Assembly: GCA_021780225.1 (NCBI GenBank)
Contig: JAJXZF010000048.1
Coordinates: 1 to 42,795 of the forward strand
Direction: 5' to 3'
DNA length: 42,795 bases
Source: Deltaproteobacteria bacterium
GTDB lineage: Bacteria; Desulfobacterota; Binatia; Binatales; Binataceae
The notes beneath the pieces are model-generated. The model was not told the DNA's origin. It saw only the letters and a program-made list of their open reading frames with translations, and made no database searches. The stretch's first letter is position 1. Each line of letters begins with the position of its first letter. Both the position numbers and the translations under genes were made by a program. Positions 6,857 to 14,989 of this stretch are shown piece after piece.

Positions 6857-9400
6857 TCATCGCGGCGGTTCGGGCGGACCGGGCGGCGCGGGCGGCGGCG
6901 CGGCCGGCGCGGCCGCGGTTTCGTGAACCACGCGGGTTTCGGACGGCGCGCGTTCCCGCAAGCGCTCGCCCATCTCGCGCAAACGCTTCGCCACCAGATG
7001 ATTGATCGTGCCGGGCTCGTCGATCGATCCCGCGCGCACGCCCGTCAGGATTTCGATTCCATGATCGATCGTATCGACCGCGTAGATGTGAAACCGGCCC
7101 TGCCTGACCGCTTCGATCGTCTGCTTGTCGAGCATCAGGTTGCGCAAGTTCGAGCGCGGCGCCAGCACGCCCTGTTTGCCGGTCAGTCCGACCGCCTTGC
7201 AGACGCGGAAAAAGCCCTCGATCTTTTCGTTGACGCCGCCGATCGCCTGCACATGGCCGTACTGATCGACGGATCCGGTCACCGCCAGATCCTGGCGAAT
7301 CGGCACGCCGCTCAGCGCCGAGAGCAGCGCGTACAGCTCGGTCGAACTGGCGCTGTCGCCGTCGATTCCCGAATAGGATTGCTCGAAGCAGATGCTCGCG
7401 GTCATCGCGACCGGGCTGCGCTGGCCAAATCGCTCGCGCAGAAAGCCGCCGAGAATCATGATGCCCTTGTCGTGCGTCGAACCCGAAAGGCGCGCTTCGC
7501 GTTCGATATTGATTACGCCGGCCTGTCCGAGCGCCACCGTCGCGGTCACGCGCGAGGGCCTGCCGAAGCTGTAGCCGCCGACGTCGAGCACGGCGAGGCC
7601 GTTGATTTGACCCGCGGCGCTGCCGTCCAGATTGACGATGATCGTGCCGTTCGCAATCAGCCGGCGGATTTCTTCCTCGATATAATTCCGCCGCAAGACG
7701 CGCTGATCGAGCGCCTGATCGACGTGCGCCGCTTTGACCGACGCGGCGTTGGCAGCGCGGGCGAAATAGGCCGCTTCGCGGGCGATATCGTCGATCGGCT
7801 GCATCAGCGTCAAGACCCGGTCGTGGTCGCCCGCCATGCGCATCCCGAACTCGACGATCCGCGCCAGCGCATCGCCCTCGAATGCGGGCAGCTTTTCCCG
7901 CCGCGCCAGCTCGCCGACGCGCGCGGCGTAATGCGCGGCGGCGTCGCGGTTGGCGTCGATCACCGGCAGGATTTCCGCGCGGACTTTGAACAGATCGCCA
8001 AACTCCGCGTCGTAAAAATAGAGCAGATTGTAAAGCTGCGCGCCGCCCAGAACGATCACCTTGTTGCGAATATCGATCGGCTCCGGCTTGAGTCCGCTCA
8101 GCGCGAAGAACGGAAACGGCTCGAACGTCTCCGGCGTCATCCGGCCGGTTTTGAGGCTGCGCTTGAGCGTTTTCCATACGCCGGGTTCGACCGCCGCGTC
8201 CTCGAGGTCGAAAACCAGAAACCCGCCGTGCGCCTTCATGAACGAGCCGGGGATGATGCGGGTGAAGTTCGTACCCGAACGGCCAAGCGGATCGAGCCAG
8301 CGCTCGATCGTGCCGAACAGGTTGCGGTAGGTCGGCGCGTCCTCGCAAACCACCGGCGCGCCGGAGCGGCCGGCGTTATCGACCACGACGTTCACCTGGT
8401 ACTCGAAAAATCGCCGATCCTCGGCCGGATGCGGCGGCGCGCCTTCCGCCTCGGGCGAGGGCGCCTCGGCGCCGCCATGCGGTTCGCGAAAGCGCTCCAG
8501 ATGGCTCAGCATGTGCTCGGCCACGCTGTCGAGGTAGGCCGCGACGGCGGCGTTGTCGAAATGCGTCTTGAGGCCCGCGATCGCCGGCGTAATCAAGCGG
8601 GCGGCAAAAGCCCGTTCGACCGCCCGGATATCCGCGATCAGCTCCTGCATCAGCTCCTGCTGGCGCATCAGCAGCGGGCCAAGCTCGTTTTGCAGCTCGG
8701 ATTGAACGCGCGCCAGCCGTTCTTTTTCCGCGTCGGGCAGAGCGGCCATTTCGCGCTGCAAATCCTCGGGCGAGTCGGGCATCTTGCCGCGCACCAGCGG
8801 GATGAATATCACCTGTCCGCCGGGCGCGCTTTGAAGCGCGAAGCCGCGTTCGCGCGCGCGCGCCTCGAAATTGCCGAACAGCTCTTGAGCGCGCTTGTTG
8901 TACTTGTCGCGCAAGGCGACGCGTTCCTGATCGAAATCCTCGCGGCGAAACGCCTTCGGCAACTGGTCGATCACGAAGCCGACCAGCTCCTGCATCCGCT
9001 GGCGCAGGACGGTCCCCTGCCCCGGCGCGAGCGCGATCGCGATTGGAGCCTCGGAGGCGCGGAAATTGTTCACATAGACCCAGTCGCCGGGCGTGGGCAT
9101 CGCCGCCGCGCGCTCTTCCAGCAGGCGCAAAATCGTATCGCGCTCCTCGCGCGTGCGCAGTCCGCTGACGAAGACGTTGTAGCCGGGCGCGTCGATTCCG
9201 ATCGCAAGCCGGATCGCGTCGAGCGCGCGGCTCTGGCCGAGCAAATGCCGGTCGTGGCCCTCGCGCGCCATCCGTTCAAGTTCCTCCGGCGTGGCCGGCG
9301 GCGCGCCGCGCAACTGCTCGGGCGCGAGCTCCACCGGCGGTTCGGCCGCCTTCAGTTCGGGATTGGGCGAGGTCGCTTCAGTATCGCTGGTTGACGCCAT
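6857..9400 (-). CDS. Lon-like S16 peptidase (COG1067 / LonB-like family), degenerate ATPase site
   Basis: An 847-residue protein ending in a Lon-type serine-lysine peptidase domain. Ser683 lies in GIDGDSAS and Lys726 in GGVNEKIEGF. The 43-residue spacing is the same as the Ser-Lys dyad of classical Lon, so the peptidase should be active. The N-terminal part follows the AAA-related module of this family (YNVFVSG at 74-80, GDWVYVNNF at 105-113), but the nucleotide-binding loop reads SGLRTREERDTI with no GxxGxGK[ST] Walker A. The C-terminus is Pro/Ala-rich. The start is set at the ATG at 9400; the same frame is open further upstream, but that stretch lies over hsp20 and is Arg-rich shadow sequence. 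It probably shares a transcript with hsp20, 65 bases upstream. Confidence 0.88.
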   Translation of the reverse strand: MASTSDTEATSPNPELKAAEPPVELAPEQLRGAPPATPEELERMAREGHDRHLLGQSRALDAIRLAIGIDAPGYNVFVSGLRTREERDTILRLLEERAAAMPTPGDWVYVNNFRASEAPIAIALAPGQGTVLRQRMQELVGFVIDQLPKAFRREDFDQERVALRDKYNKRAQELFGNFEARARERGFALQSAPGGQVIFIPLVRGKMPDSPEDLQREMAALPDAEKERLARVQSELQNELGPLLMRQQELMQELIADIRAVERAFAARLITPAIAGLKTHFDNAAVAAYLDSVAEHMLSHLERFREPHGGAEAPSPEAEGAPPHPAEDRRFFEYQVNVVVDNAGRSGAPVVCEDAPTYRNLFGTIERWLDPLGRSGTNFTRIIPGSFMKAHGGFLVFDLEDAAVEPGVWKTLKRSLKTGRMTPETFEPFPFFALSGLKPEPIDIRNKVIVLGGAQLYNLLYFYDAEFGDLFKVRAEILPVIDANRDAAAHYAARVGELARREKLPAFEGDALARIVEFGMRMAGDHDRVLTLMQPIDDIAREAAYFARAANAASVKAAHVDQALDQRVLRRNYIEEEIRRLIANGTIIVNLDGSAAGQINGLAVLDVGGYSFGRPSRVTATVALGQAGVINIEREARLSGSTHDKGIMILGGFLRERFGQRSPVAMTASICFEQSYSGIDGDSASSTELYALLSALSGVPIRQDLAVTGSVDQYGHVQAIGGVNEKIEGFFRVCKAVGLTGKQGVLAPRSNLRNLMLDKQTIEAVRQGRFHIYAVDTIDHGIEILTGVRAGSIDEPGTINHLVAKRLREMGERLRERAPSETRVVHETAAAPAAPPPAPPGPPEPPR

Positions 9401-9465
9401 CGGCAGCTTGCTTTCAGTTTGAATTGAGAGGCCGCTGAAGCCGGCTGGGCGCCGGGCGGACCGCG

Positions 9466-9846
9466 TTATTCCACCGTGATGCGCCGGCCGCGGCGCTTGG
9501 GCAGCGTGATTTGCAGCGAGCCGGCGCGCCACGCCGCGCGCACGCGCTCGCCGTCGACCGGAGCGGGAAAGTCGAACACGCTCTCGCGCACGCCGGCGGC
9601 GCCCGGAATGCGCACTATCAGCCGCCGGTCGCCGGCTTCGATTTCGATCCGCCGCGGATCGGCATTCATGGCCGCAATCGTAACCTCGTATTCGGCGCCG
9701 CGATCGACAATCAATGCGTCGCCGGCCGCGCGCTGCGCCGCGGAGCGCCATCGTCCGACCAGGATTTCGTCGAACAATTCGTCGAAAGCCCGCTCGAAAT
9801 CGCCGAAAGCGCGAAGTCCGGGGGACGATGAAATACGGGCAGCCAC
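9466..9846 (-). CDS. Small heat-shock protein, Hsp20/alpha-crystallin family
   Basis: A 126-residue ATP-independent holdase. After a short N-terminal arm (FGDFERAFDELFDEI) comes an alpha-crystallin domain with GAEYEVTIAAMN. The diagnostic C-terminal motif is present as AAWRAGSLQITLPK (AxxxGxL). The length is normal for bacterial Hsp20, with a short C-terminal tail (RRGRRITVE). It is the first gene of a minus-strand run and directly precedes the Lon-like peptidase, a sensible chaperone/protease pairing. The 84-base region between it and the divergent uspA-type gene should hold both promoters; no clear heat-shock sigma-factor or HrcA (CIRCE) site was recognised there. Confidence 0.92.
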   Translation of the reverse strand: MAARISSSPGLRAFGDFERAFDELFDEILVGRWRSAAQRAAGDALIVDRGAEYEVTIAAMNADPRRIEIEAGDRRLIVRIPGAAGVRESVFDFPAPVDGERVRAAWRAGSLQITLPKRRGRRITVE

Positions 9847-9930
9847 GACCGGATTCTAAACGAGTTCGAGGCCGGGCGTCGAGCCGCCACGCGCTTGCCC
9901 GAAACGCCGGTCCGGCGTATCGTTCGCAGC

Positions 9931-10470
9931 GTGCCCACCTTCACGAAAATTGTCGCCGCGACCGATTTTTCCGACGATTCCAATTTTGCGCTCGGCTACG
10001 CGCAAGAGATGGCGCGGCGGTTCTCCGCCGAATTGATCGTGGTGCACGTCGATCAACCGCTCGCGCCGGTGATGATCAGCGAATTGAGTCCCGGACTCGA
10101 CGTTGGCGCGATGAACCGGATCGCGGAGGAGCAGCGCCTGCTGGCGCTCCGCGAATTGGATCAAACCACCGCGCGGTTGCGCGAGAGCGGGCTCAAGGTT
10201 CGCAGCCTGCTGCGGGTCGGCGCGCCCTTTCTTGAAATCATCAATGCGGCCCATTCCGAAGGCGCCGATTTGATTGTCGTCGGCACGCACGGCCGGAGCG
10301 GTCTGGCGCATGTGCTGATGGGCAGCGTGGCGGAACGGGTGGTGAACAAAGCCCATTGCGCGGTGCTTACGGTGCGCCATCCCGATCGCAAATTCCGCCA
10401 TCCGCTGGACAAGCCCGAAAAGGCCGAACGCGCGGAAAAGGCCGAAAAACCCGACAAACCTTCAAAATAG
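9931..10470 (+). CDS. Universal stress protein, UspA family (ATP-binding type)
   Basis: A single-domain Usp of 179 residues. It opens with TFTKIVAATDFSDDS, the usual first strand, and has the nucleotide-binding signature G-2x-G-9x-G(S) as G118, G121, G131 and S132 (GTHGRSGLAHVLMGS). This places it in the ATP-binding subgroup. The GTG at 9931 gives the normal family N-terminus; a TTG at 9895 in the same frame would add 12 unconserved residues. The last 30 or so residues are a Lys/Glu/Pro tail with near-repeats of KAEKPDKP, not part of the Usp fold. It is divergent from hsp20 and convergent with the crotonase gene. Likely a cytosolic stress or energy sensor. Confidence 0.92.
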   Translation: MPTFTKIVAATDFSDDSNFALGYAQEMARRFSAELIVVHVDQPLAPVMISELSPGLDVGAMNRIAEEQRLLALRELDQTTARLRESGLKVRSLLRVGAPFLEIINAAHSEGADLIVVGTHGRSGLAHVLMGSVAERVVNKAHCAVLTVRHPDRKFRHPLDKPEKAERAEKAEKPDKPSK

Positions 10471-10536
10471 CGGGCGGCAGCCGCAAGCTGGAAAGCGGCG
10501 CGCCGCGATCGGCCGGCTCGCGACGCGCGGGGAGAG

Positions 10537-11352
10537 TTATTTTCCAGTGAAACGTGGCGCGCGTTTCTCCGTGAAGGCCTTGATTCCTTCCTTGAAATCT
10601 TCCGAACGAGTCATCAGCACCGCGGTCCGATCCTCGTCAACGCAGGCGGTCGAAAGATCGGTGAAGAGATGCTCATAGACCATACGCTTGGCGTGGCCGA
10701 CGCCGAGCGGCGAACACTGATTCGCGATTTCGGCGGCGATCGCACGCGCCGCCGGCATCAATTCATCGTGCGGCACGACCTTGCTGACCAATCCGATCCG
10801 GCAGGCCTCCGCGCCGTCGATTAATTTTCCGGTCACCGCCAGTTCGACCGCGTTCGCAAGTCCGACGATGCGCGGCAGCAGCCAGCTCGCGCCGAGCTCG
10901 ATCGCGAGGCCGCGTCGCGGAAAGATGGCGCCCATCCGCGCGCGTTCGGAAGCGATGCGGATGTCGAAGTGGAGCGCGTGCGCGAAACCCATCCCGACGC
11001 AGGCGCCGTTGATCGCGCCAATCACCGGCTTCTTCATCGCGAGCAGCCATGCGAAACGGCCGCGAAAATTCGGGGTGAGGCTTTTTCCGCCCCGCCCTTC
11101 GGCAAGTTCGCCGCCAAGGCCCGACTCGGAAGCGATTTTGGTCAGCGCCGCCATGTCCAGTCCGGCGCAAAACGCCTTGCCCGCGCCGGTCACCACGATT
11201 GCGCCGATTTGCGGATCTTCTTCAGCGTCGGCGGTCGCCGCGCGCAATTCATGTTCAAGCTGCGCGCGCCATGCGTTCATCCGCTCGGGACGATTGAGCG
11301 TGATCGTGGCGACGCGATCGGACTTTTCATAAATGATGTCGGTGAAATTCAT
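10537..11352 (-). CDS. Crotonase-superfamily (enoyl-CoA hydratase/isomerase-like) protein lacking catalytic glutamates
   Basis: A 271-residue crotonase fold protein with the family's N-terminal strands (VATITLNRPERMNAW, 14-28). The oxyanion-hole and CoA segments are at AFCAGLDMAAL (60-70) and INGACVGMGFA (114-124), and the C-terminal helix is standard (SEDFKEGIKAFTEKRAPRF). Aligned with rat mitochondrial enoyl-CoA hydratase, the two catalytic glutamates (E144, E164) are replaced by A124 and F144, so ordinary hydration of enoyl-CoA is doubtful. Isomerase, thioesterase, dehalogenase-like or C-C bond activities are possible in this superfamily. The start ATG at 11352 is unambiguous. It is divergent from the gamma-glutamyltransferase gene. 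A CaiB-type CoA-transferase lies 10 kb away, but no pathway link is visible. Confidence 0.88.
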   Translation of the reverse strand: MNFTDIIYEKSDRVATITLNRPERMNAWRAQLEHELRAATADAEEDPQIGAIVVTGAGKAFCAGLDMAALTKIASESGLGGELAEGRGGKSLTPNFRGRFAWLLAMKKPVIGAINGACVGMGFAHALHFDIRIASERARMGAIFPRRGLAIELGASWLLPRIVGLANAVELAVTGKLIDGAEACRIGLVSKVVPHDELMPAARAIAAEIANQCSPLGVGHAKRMVYEHLFTDLSTACVDEDRTAVLMTRSEDFKEGIKAFTEKRAPRFTGK

Positions 11353-11470
11353 CGTCGCTCCCTGGGCGCTCGGCTGAGCGCGGTTTCCATGGCTGTGCGC
11401 CGCAAATCTAACATCGCCGCGCCAACGGCGGAAACCCGGCTTTTCTTGTCGGGCAGGCGCTGTTAGTTAC

Positions 11471-13171
11471 ATGCGGATGCCGACGAACGGAAGCTTCCGG
11501 ACCGCGCCGCCGCGGCGCCGCGCGCGCGCCTTGATCTCATTCATTCTGATCGCCGCATTCGCCGTCTCTCCGGTGCGCGCGGCCCGGGCCGCGACGGCCG
11601 CGCACGAGATGGTGGTGGCGGAAAGCGCGCCCGCCGCACGCGCGGGGTTAGAGATCCTGCGCAAGGGCGGCAACGCCGTGGATGCGGCGGTGGCGACATC
11701 GCTGGCGCTGGGCGTCACCAACGCCAGTTCCTGCGGCATCGGCGGCGGCGGCTTCATGCTGATTTACCAGGCCAAGACCAAACAGCTCTACGCCCTCGAT
11801 TATCGCGAGACCGCGCCCGCCGCCGCGCGCGCCGACATGTATCTCCGCAACGGCAAGCCCGACGAGGAATTGGCCCGCGTCGGCGCGCTCGCGGTCGCCG
11901 TGCCGGGCGAACTGGCGGGACTCGAGGCGGCGCGGCGCCGTTTCGGCACGATGAAATTTTCCGCGTTGGCCGCGCCGGCGATTCGGCTCGCGATTTCGGG
12001 CTTTCCGCTCAATCCCCACATGGCGCACGAGATTCCGATGGTCGCGCCGATTATCAGCGCGGACCCGGGCTTTCGCGCGATCTACTTCAAGCCCGACGGA
12101 GCGCCGTTTCACGCCGACGCGATCCTGCGCAACCCTGACCTTGGCGAATTTATCCAGCGCCTCGGCGACGATCCGGTCGAACGCTTCTACCATGGCGCGA
12201 TCGCCGCGAAGATCGCCGACTTCGTGAAAGCGCGCGGCGGCATCCTGACCGCGCAGGATCTCGCCGCCTATCGTCCGGTGTGGCGCGACCCGATTCATCT
12301 AAGCTACGACGGCTACGAGGTTTACACGATGCCGCCGCCATCGTCGGCGGGCGTGGTGTTGGAAATTCTCGGGATGCTCTCGGGCGGCGACACCGGCGGG
12401 TTGGGCGCGGATTCTCCGGCCTATCTGGCGCGGCTGATCGAAGTGATGCGCCAAGGGTTCATCGACCGCGCCCAGTATGCCGACCCGGCGTTCGTCAAGG
12501 TTCCGTTGGCGGCATTGCTGTCGCCCAAGCATATCGCCGCGGCGCGCGACCGCGCGCTGCATCACGCGCCGCCCGCGCCGATCGCGGCCGCGCACGATCA
12601 TGGCACGTCGAATTTCGCCGTGGTCGATCGGTACGGCGACGTGGTCGAAGTCACGACGACGGTGAATACGATTTTTGGATCGAAGCTGATGGTGCCGTCG
12701 CTCGGCCTCGTGCTGAACGACGAAATGGACGACTTCGGCGTCGCGCCGGGGGTTCCGAACGCGTTCAAGCTGGCCGGCGAAAAGAACAACGAGGTCGCAC
12801 CCGGAAAACGGCCGCTGTCGAGCATGTCGCCGCTGATCGCGCTCAAAGACGGACGCCCGGCGCTCGCGGCGGGCGGTTCGGGCGGCCCCACGATTATCAC
12901 CGGCGTCGCGCAGGCGACGATCGATTCGTTCGCCTTCCATCTTGAGCCGGAAGCGGCAGTGCGACTGCCGCGCGTCCATATGCAGGCCGAGCCGGATATC
13001 GTGTTTGTCGAGCAGAACCTGCCGTTCCATACGCGCGACGCGCTGGCGGCGATGGGCTATCACCTGAAAATCGTGCCGGAACTGGGCGCAATCAGCGCGA
13101 TTCGGATTCGCCCCGGCCAATTGAGCGGCGCCTTCGATCCGCTTAAGGGCGGCGGCGCTTTCGGCGACTGA
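11471..13171 (+). CDS. ggt: Gamma-glutamyltranspeptidase, secreted precursor
   Basis: A 566-residue precursor that self-cleaves into two subunits and hydrolyses or transfers the gamma-glutamyl group of glutathione and related compounds in the periplasm. An Arg-rich N-terminus followed by a hydrophobic core (ALISFILIAAFAVSP) and AxA sites is a signal peptide. Family motifs are GGNAVDAAVA (about residue 66), GIGGGGFML and YRETAP. The autoprocessing site is HGTSNFAVVD, where Thr379 is the predicted nucleophile and N-terminus of the small subunit. Downstream are LVLNDEMDDF, GKRPLSSMSP and AAGGSGGPTIITG. Two in-frame ATGs (11471 and 11477) are both usable. The gene ends 51 bases before the ArnT-like gene, and a shared transcript is possible. 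Confidence 0.94.
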   Translation: MRMPTNGSFRTAPPRRRARALISFILIAAFAVSPVRAARAATAAHEMVVAESAPAARAGLEILRKGGNAVDAAVATSLALGVTNASSCGIGGGGFMLIYQAKTKQLYALDYRETAPAAARADMYLRNGKPDEELARVGALAVAVPGELAGLEAARRRFGTMKFSALAAPAIRLAISGFPLNPHMAHEIPMVAPIISADPGFRAIYFKPDGAPFHADAILRNPDLGEFIQRLGDDPVERFYHGAIAAKIADFVKARGGILTAQDLAAYRPVWRDPIHLSYDGYEVYTMPPPSSAGVVLEILGMLSGGDTGGLGADSPAYLARLIEVMRQGFIDRAQYADPAFVKVPLAALLSPKHIAAARDRALHHAPPAPIAAAHDHGTSNFAVVDRYGDVVEVTTTVNTIFGSKLMVPSLGLVLNDEMDDFGVAPGVPNAFKLAGEKNNEVAPGKRPLSSMSPLIALKDGRPALAAGGSGGPTIITGVAQATIDSFAFHLEPEAAVRLPRVHMQAEPDIVFVEQNLPFHTRDALAAMGYHLKIVPELGAISAIRIRPGQLSGAFDPLKGGGAFGD

Positions 13172-13222
13172 GTCCGCCAGCAGGCTTCGCCCCGGCGCGG
13201 CGGAACGTTAAACTTCTCCCGG

Positions 13223-14989
13223 GTGCAGCAGCAGGCTAAAACCGCCGACGCTCCGACCGCGTCGCATCCGGAGGAGTCACGCGCCGGCGGCGATTGGACG
13301 TCGCGAGCCGCGCTTGGCTTCGCCGCCGTCGGCGCGCTCTCGGCGTTGCTATTCTTCTATCATTTGGGCGCGTATGGCCTGTGGGAACCGGACGAAAGCC
13401 GCTATGCGGAAATCGCGCGCGAGATGCTGGCCAGCGGCAACTTCATCGTGCCGCACCTGAATTACGTTCCATACGTCGAAAAGCCGCCGTTGCTCTATTG
13501 GTTGACGGCGTTGGCGATGCGGTTGTTTGGAATCAACGAATTCGCCGCACGCTTTGACAATGCGCTTGCCGCGTTGGCTGGCGCGATCATGACCTACGGC
13601 TTCGCCCGGCGCGTCTTTGACGCGCGCCGCGCGACGCTGGCGGGCGCGATTCTCGCCACGAGCGCGCTGTATGCGGTGATGGCGCAGGTGCTCACCACCG
13701 ACATGCTGCTCACCGCGCTGACCACGGCCGCGGTCTTCGCGCTGTATCTCGATTGGCGCGAGGGCGGTTACTGGCGATGGTGGGCGTACCTGGCGATGGC
13801 GCTTGCGGTGCTGACCAAGGGGCCTGTGGGCGCGGCGTTGCCGATCGCCATCGGAATGATCTTCCTGTGGCGTGAAGGGGCGCTCCGGGGCGCCATCCGG
13901 CGGTACAGCGTCATCCCGGGCGCGCTATTGATTGCGGCGATCGCAGGGCCGTGGTTTATCGTGATGATTTTCCGTGAGCCCGGCTATTTCGACTTTTATT
14001 TCATCGGCGAGCATTTTCGCCGCTTTTTTCAACCCGGCTATAGCCATCAGGAGCCATTTTATTATTTCGCGCCAGTCTTGCTCGGCGGCCTGCTGCCATG
14101 GACGTTCGTGCTGCCGTTTGCCTCTTGGCGCGATCTGGAGCCGAACCCGGCGCGCCGTTATTGCCTAATCGCGGCAACGTTGATTTTTGTCATCTTTTCG
14201 CTGGCGCGCGCCAAGCTCGCGCCGTATATCCTGCCCGCGTTTCCGCCGCTCGCCGTCGTGCTGGCCGACGGTATTGCGACCACGATCGAAAAGGGCCAAG
14301 CGCGCCGCTTGCGGTGGGTCGGACCGCTGCTCGGATTGGCCGCTCTGACAGCGGTCGTGGTTGCGCTGATGGCGGCGCGATTCCGCGCGCCTTATCCGAT
14401 GATGGTGCGGCCGGCGCTCTATGCGGCCGGCTTCGTATTCGCGCTGGGCGGAATCGTATGCGGCGGCGGGTTCAGCCTCCGTCGTCCGTCGCTGGGACTT
14501 TGCTCCCTTATCGCGACCGGCGCCGCTGCGATTATCGTGATTGGATACGGCCGGCTGATGGCCGAGCCGGAGCGCTCGTACGCGGCCCTGGCCCGAACGA
14601 TCGAACGCCTTGAGCCAAACGCGCGATTGGTCTGCTATCCCCGCTATATTCAGTCATTGCCGTTCTATTGCCGCCGCCGCGTGATCGTGGTCAACGGATG
14701 GACGGAATTGACTTTCGGCGCCGAGCATTCTATCGACGAGCACCAGTATTTCTTTACCGGGCGGCGCGACTTGATCGGGCTTTGGAACGATCCTCGGCCA
14801 GCCGTCTTCGTAATCGATCGCCAAGCGATTCCGAGCCTGCGCCAGCTTTTTGGGCCATGGCGCGAAATCGCGAGCGATCGAAAGAAAATCGCCATCATGC
14901 GCGCGGCGCCGGATAATTCCGCCGGCGGCCCTGGCGCCGAAACCCGCGCCGCGCGCCGGCCGGAGAATTCGATCAACGGGAGCAAATGA
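13223..14989 (+). CDS. ArnT-like (GT83/PMT family) lipid-linked sugar transferase
   Basis: A 588-residue polytopic enzyme of the 4-amino-4-deoxy-L-arabinose transferase/protein O-mannosyltransferase group. The first periplasmic loop carries LWEPDESRYAEIAREM, with the catalytic-type acidic pair D57-E58, followed by YVEKPPLLYWL, the usual ArnT-like loop. About 12 hydrophobic segments follow, including LAVLTKGPVG and FFQPGYSHQEPFYYF, then a soluble C-terminal domain. Such enzymes move a sugar from an undecaprenyl phosphate carrier to lipid A, hopanoid or protein on the outer face of the inner membrane. The start is a GTG at 13223. Its stop overlaps the ATG of the next gene (ATGA at 14986-14989), so the pair is translationally coupled. 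The acceptor is unknown; the downstream hopanoid genes make a hopanoid or lipid A acceptor reasonable. Confidence 0.88.
   Translation: MQQQAKTADAPTASHPEESRAGGDWTSRAALGFAAVGALSALLFFYHLGAYGLWEPDESRYAEIAREMLASGNFIVPHLNYVPYVEKPPLLYWLTALAMRLFGINEFAARFDNALAALAGAIMTYGFARRVFDARRATLAGAILATSALYAVMAQVLTTDMLLTALTTAAVFALYLDWREGGYWRWWAYLAMALAVLTKGPVGAALPIAIGMIFLWREGALRGAIRRYSVIPGALLIAAIAGPWFIVMIFREPGYFDFYFIGEHFRRFFQPGYSHQEPFYYFAPVLLGGLLPWTFVLPFASWRDLEPNPARRYCLIAATLIFVIFSLARAKLAPYILPAFPPLAVVLADGIATTIEKGQARRLRWVGPLLGLAALTAVVVALMAARFRAPYPMMVRPALYAAGFVFALGGIVCGGGFSLRRPSLGLCSLIATGAAAIIVIGYGRLMAEPERSYAALARTIERLEPNARLVCYPRYIQSLPFYCRRRVIVVNGWTELTFGAEHSIDEHQYFFTGRRDLIGLWNDPRPAVFVIDRQAIPSLRQLFGPWREIASDRKKIAIMRAAPDNSAGGPGAETRAARRPENSINGSK

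Noticed and set aside
6923-9394. An 823-codon open frame on the plus strand opposite the Lon-like gene
   Set aside because: It is the mirror of a high-G+C gene with G/C-rich third positions. Its product is Arg/Asp/His-rich with no recognisable motif, while the minus strand has clear Lon peptidase motifs.
9401-9751. N-terminal extension of the Lon-like frame
   Set aside because: The extra 117 codons overlap hsp20 in another frame and encode Arg-rich sequence. The ATG at 9400 precedes a normal N-terminus.
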